Of a stretch of DNA of 64,000 bases, positions 63,879 through 64,000 are shown piece by piece (position 1 is the stretch's first letter; every line of letters begins with the position of its first letter). The stretch is taken from contig NZ_WKFH01000003.1 of the NCBI RefSeq assembly GCF_014884385.1, positions 2,822,001 to 2,886,000 of the forward strand. Reading direction: 5' to 3'. Source of the stretch: Phycobacter azelaicus. GTDB taxonomy: Bacteria; Pseudomonadota; Alphaproteobacteria; Rhodobacterales; Rhodobacteraceae. The notes under the pieces were generated by a model. The model made no database searches and had not been told where the DNA came from. It saw only the letters and a list, made by a program, of their open reading frames with translations. The translations under genes and the position numbers were made by a program.

Positions 63879-64000
63879 TGCCCGATCTTGGAAAATATGC
63901 AGAGGCGGTGCTGTCGTCCTATGCCGCCTCGATACTGTTGCTTGTGCTCCTGGTGGTGGTGACGCTCTGGCGCGGCCGCCGGGTGCGCGCCGAAATGGAG
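63875..64000 (+). CDS. ccmD: Haem exporter protein CcmD (cut by window end)
   Basis: The first 42 codons of CcmD are present. The sequence MPDLGKYAEAVLSSYAASIL leads into one membrane helix and then a basic tail (WRGRRVRAEME). Either of two adjacent ATGs (63875 or 63878) may start it. CcmD stabilises the CcmABC-CcmE complex. The gene continues off the right edge; ccmG would be expected beyond. Confidence 0.88.
   Translation, partial: MMPDLGKYAEAVLSSYAASILLLVLLVVVTLWRGRRVRAEME

Overview
The window is a GC-rich, gene-dense stretch of an alphaproteobacterial chromosome. The gene content and neighbourhoods point to the Roseobacter group of Rhodobacteraceae: a RutR-controlled reductive pyrimidine pathway, heterotetrameric sarcosine oxidase, a TRAP transporter, a globin-coupled chemoreceptor, a DUF4212/ActP-type symporter beside acs, and yfgM-bamB-der and yajC-secD-secF blocks. 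The species assignment is inference. No rRNA, CRISPR array, prophage or intact insertion sequence was seen.

Region 1 (1-7680) is a pyrimidine salvage/catabolism locus. A divergent rutR fragment faces genes for an N-carbamoyl-amino-acid amidohydrolase (beta-ureidopropionase type), a small unknown protein, dihydropyrimidinase, and a complete ABC importer whose binding protein is of the NMT1/THI5 type. A perfect RutR operator lies in the divergent promoter. A one-mismatch copy lies directly in front of the binding-protein gene, so the whole locus looks like one two-promoter RutR regulon.

Region 2 (7700-17110, minus strand) is an acetate-utilisation block: acetyl-CoA synthetase, adenylate kinase (which would recycle the AMP made by Acs), a DUF4212 small subunit, a sodium:solute symporter with an EF-hand-like loop, a cNMP/CBS/DUF294 nucleotidyltransferase, a small membrane protein, and a membrane-bound PAS-like protein ending in a DEDDh exonuclease domain. 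A flavin reductase follows. The last three genes of the symporter group look like an uncharacterised signalling module.

Region 3 (17110-24226) holds a TRAP transporter (dctPQM) behind a palindromic operator candidate, a soluble globin-coupled chemotaxis receptor with a long structured leader, a roughly 950-base stretch with no recognisable gene, tRNA-Ser(GGA), and a relic of an IS5-type transposase.

Region 4 (24227-30253) contains an ABC1 kinase-like protein overlapping a photolyase/cryptochrome-related protein, dusA, and the overlapping set ccmI-ruvX-DUF1289. Region 5 (30254-37610) is the sarcosine oxidase operon soxBDAG, with a small membrane-protein gene on the opposite strand between soxB and soxD. 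It is followed by two tandem secreted paralogues and an NTF2-like protein.

Region 6 (37738-50897) carries an FkbM methyltransferase, Fe-type superoxide dismutase, a host-attachment family protein, a LOG-family phosphoribohydrolase, a LysM cell-wall protein, an ATM1-type ABC exporter, a membrane-anchored endonuclease/phosphatase-family protein, and an RND efflux pair with an unusually long permease. Region 7 (51167-64000) is core machinery: yfgM-like, bamB and der; a fatty acid desaturase; a lysine-rich helix-hairpin-helix protein; serS; yajC-secD-secF; a Mth938-like protein; and cytochrome c biogenesis ccmABC with the start of ccmD running off the end.
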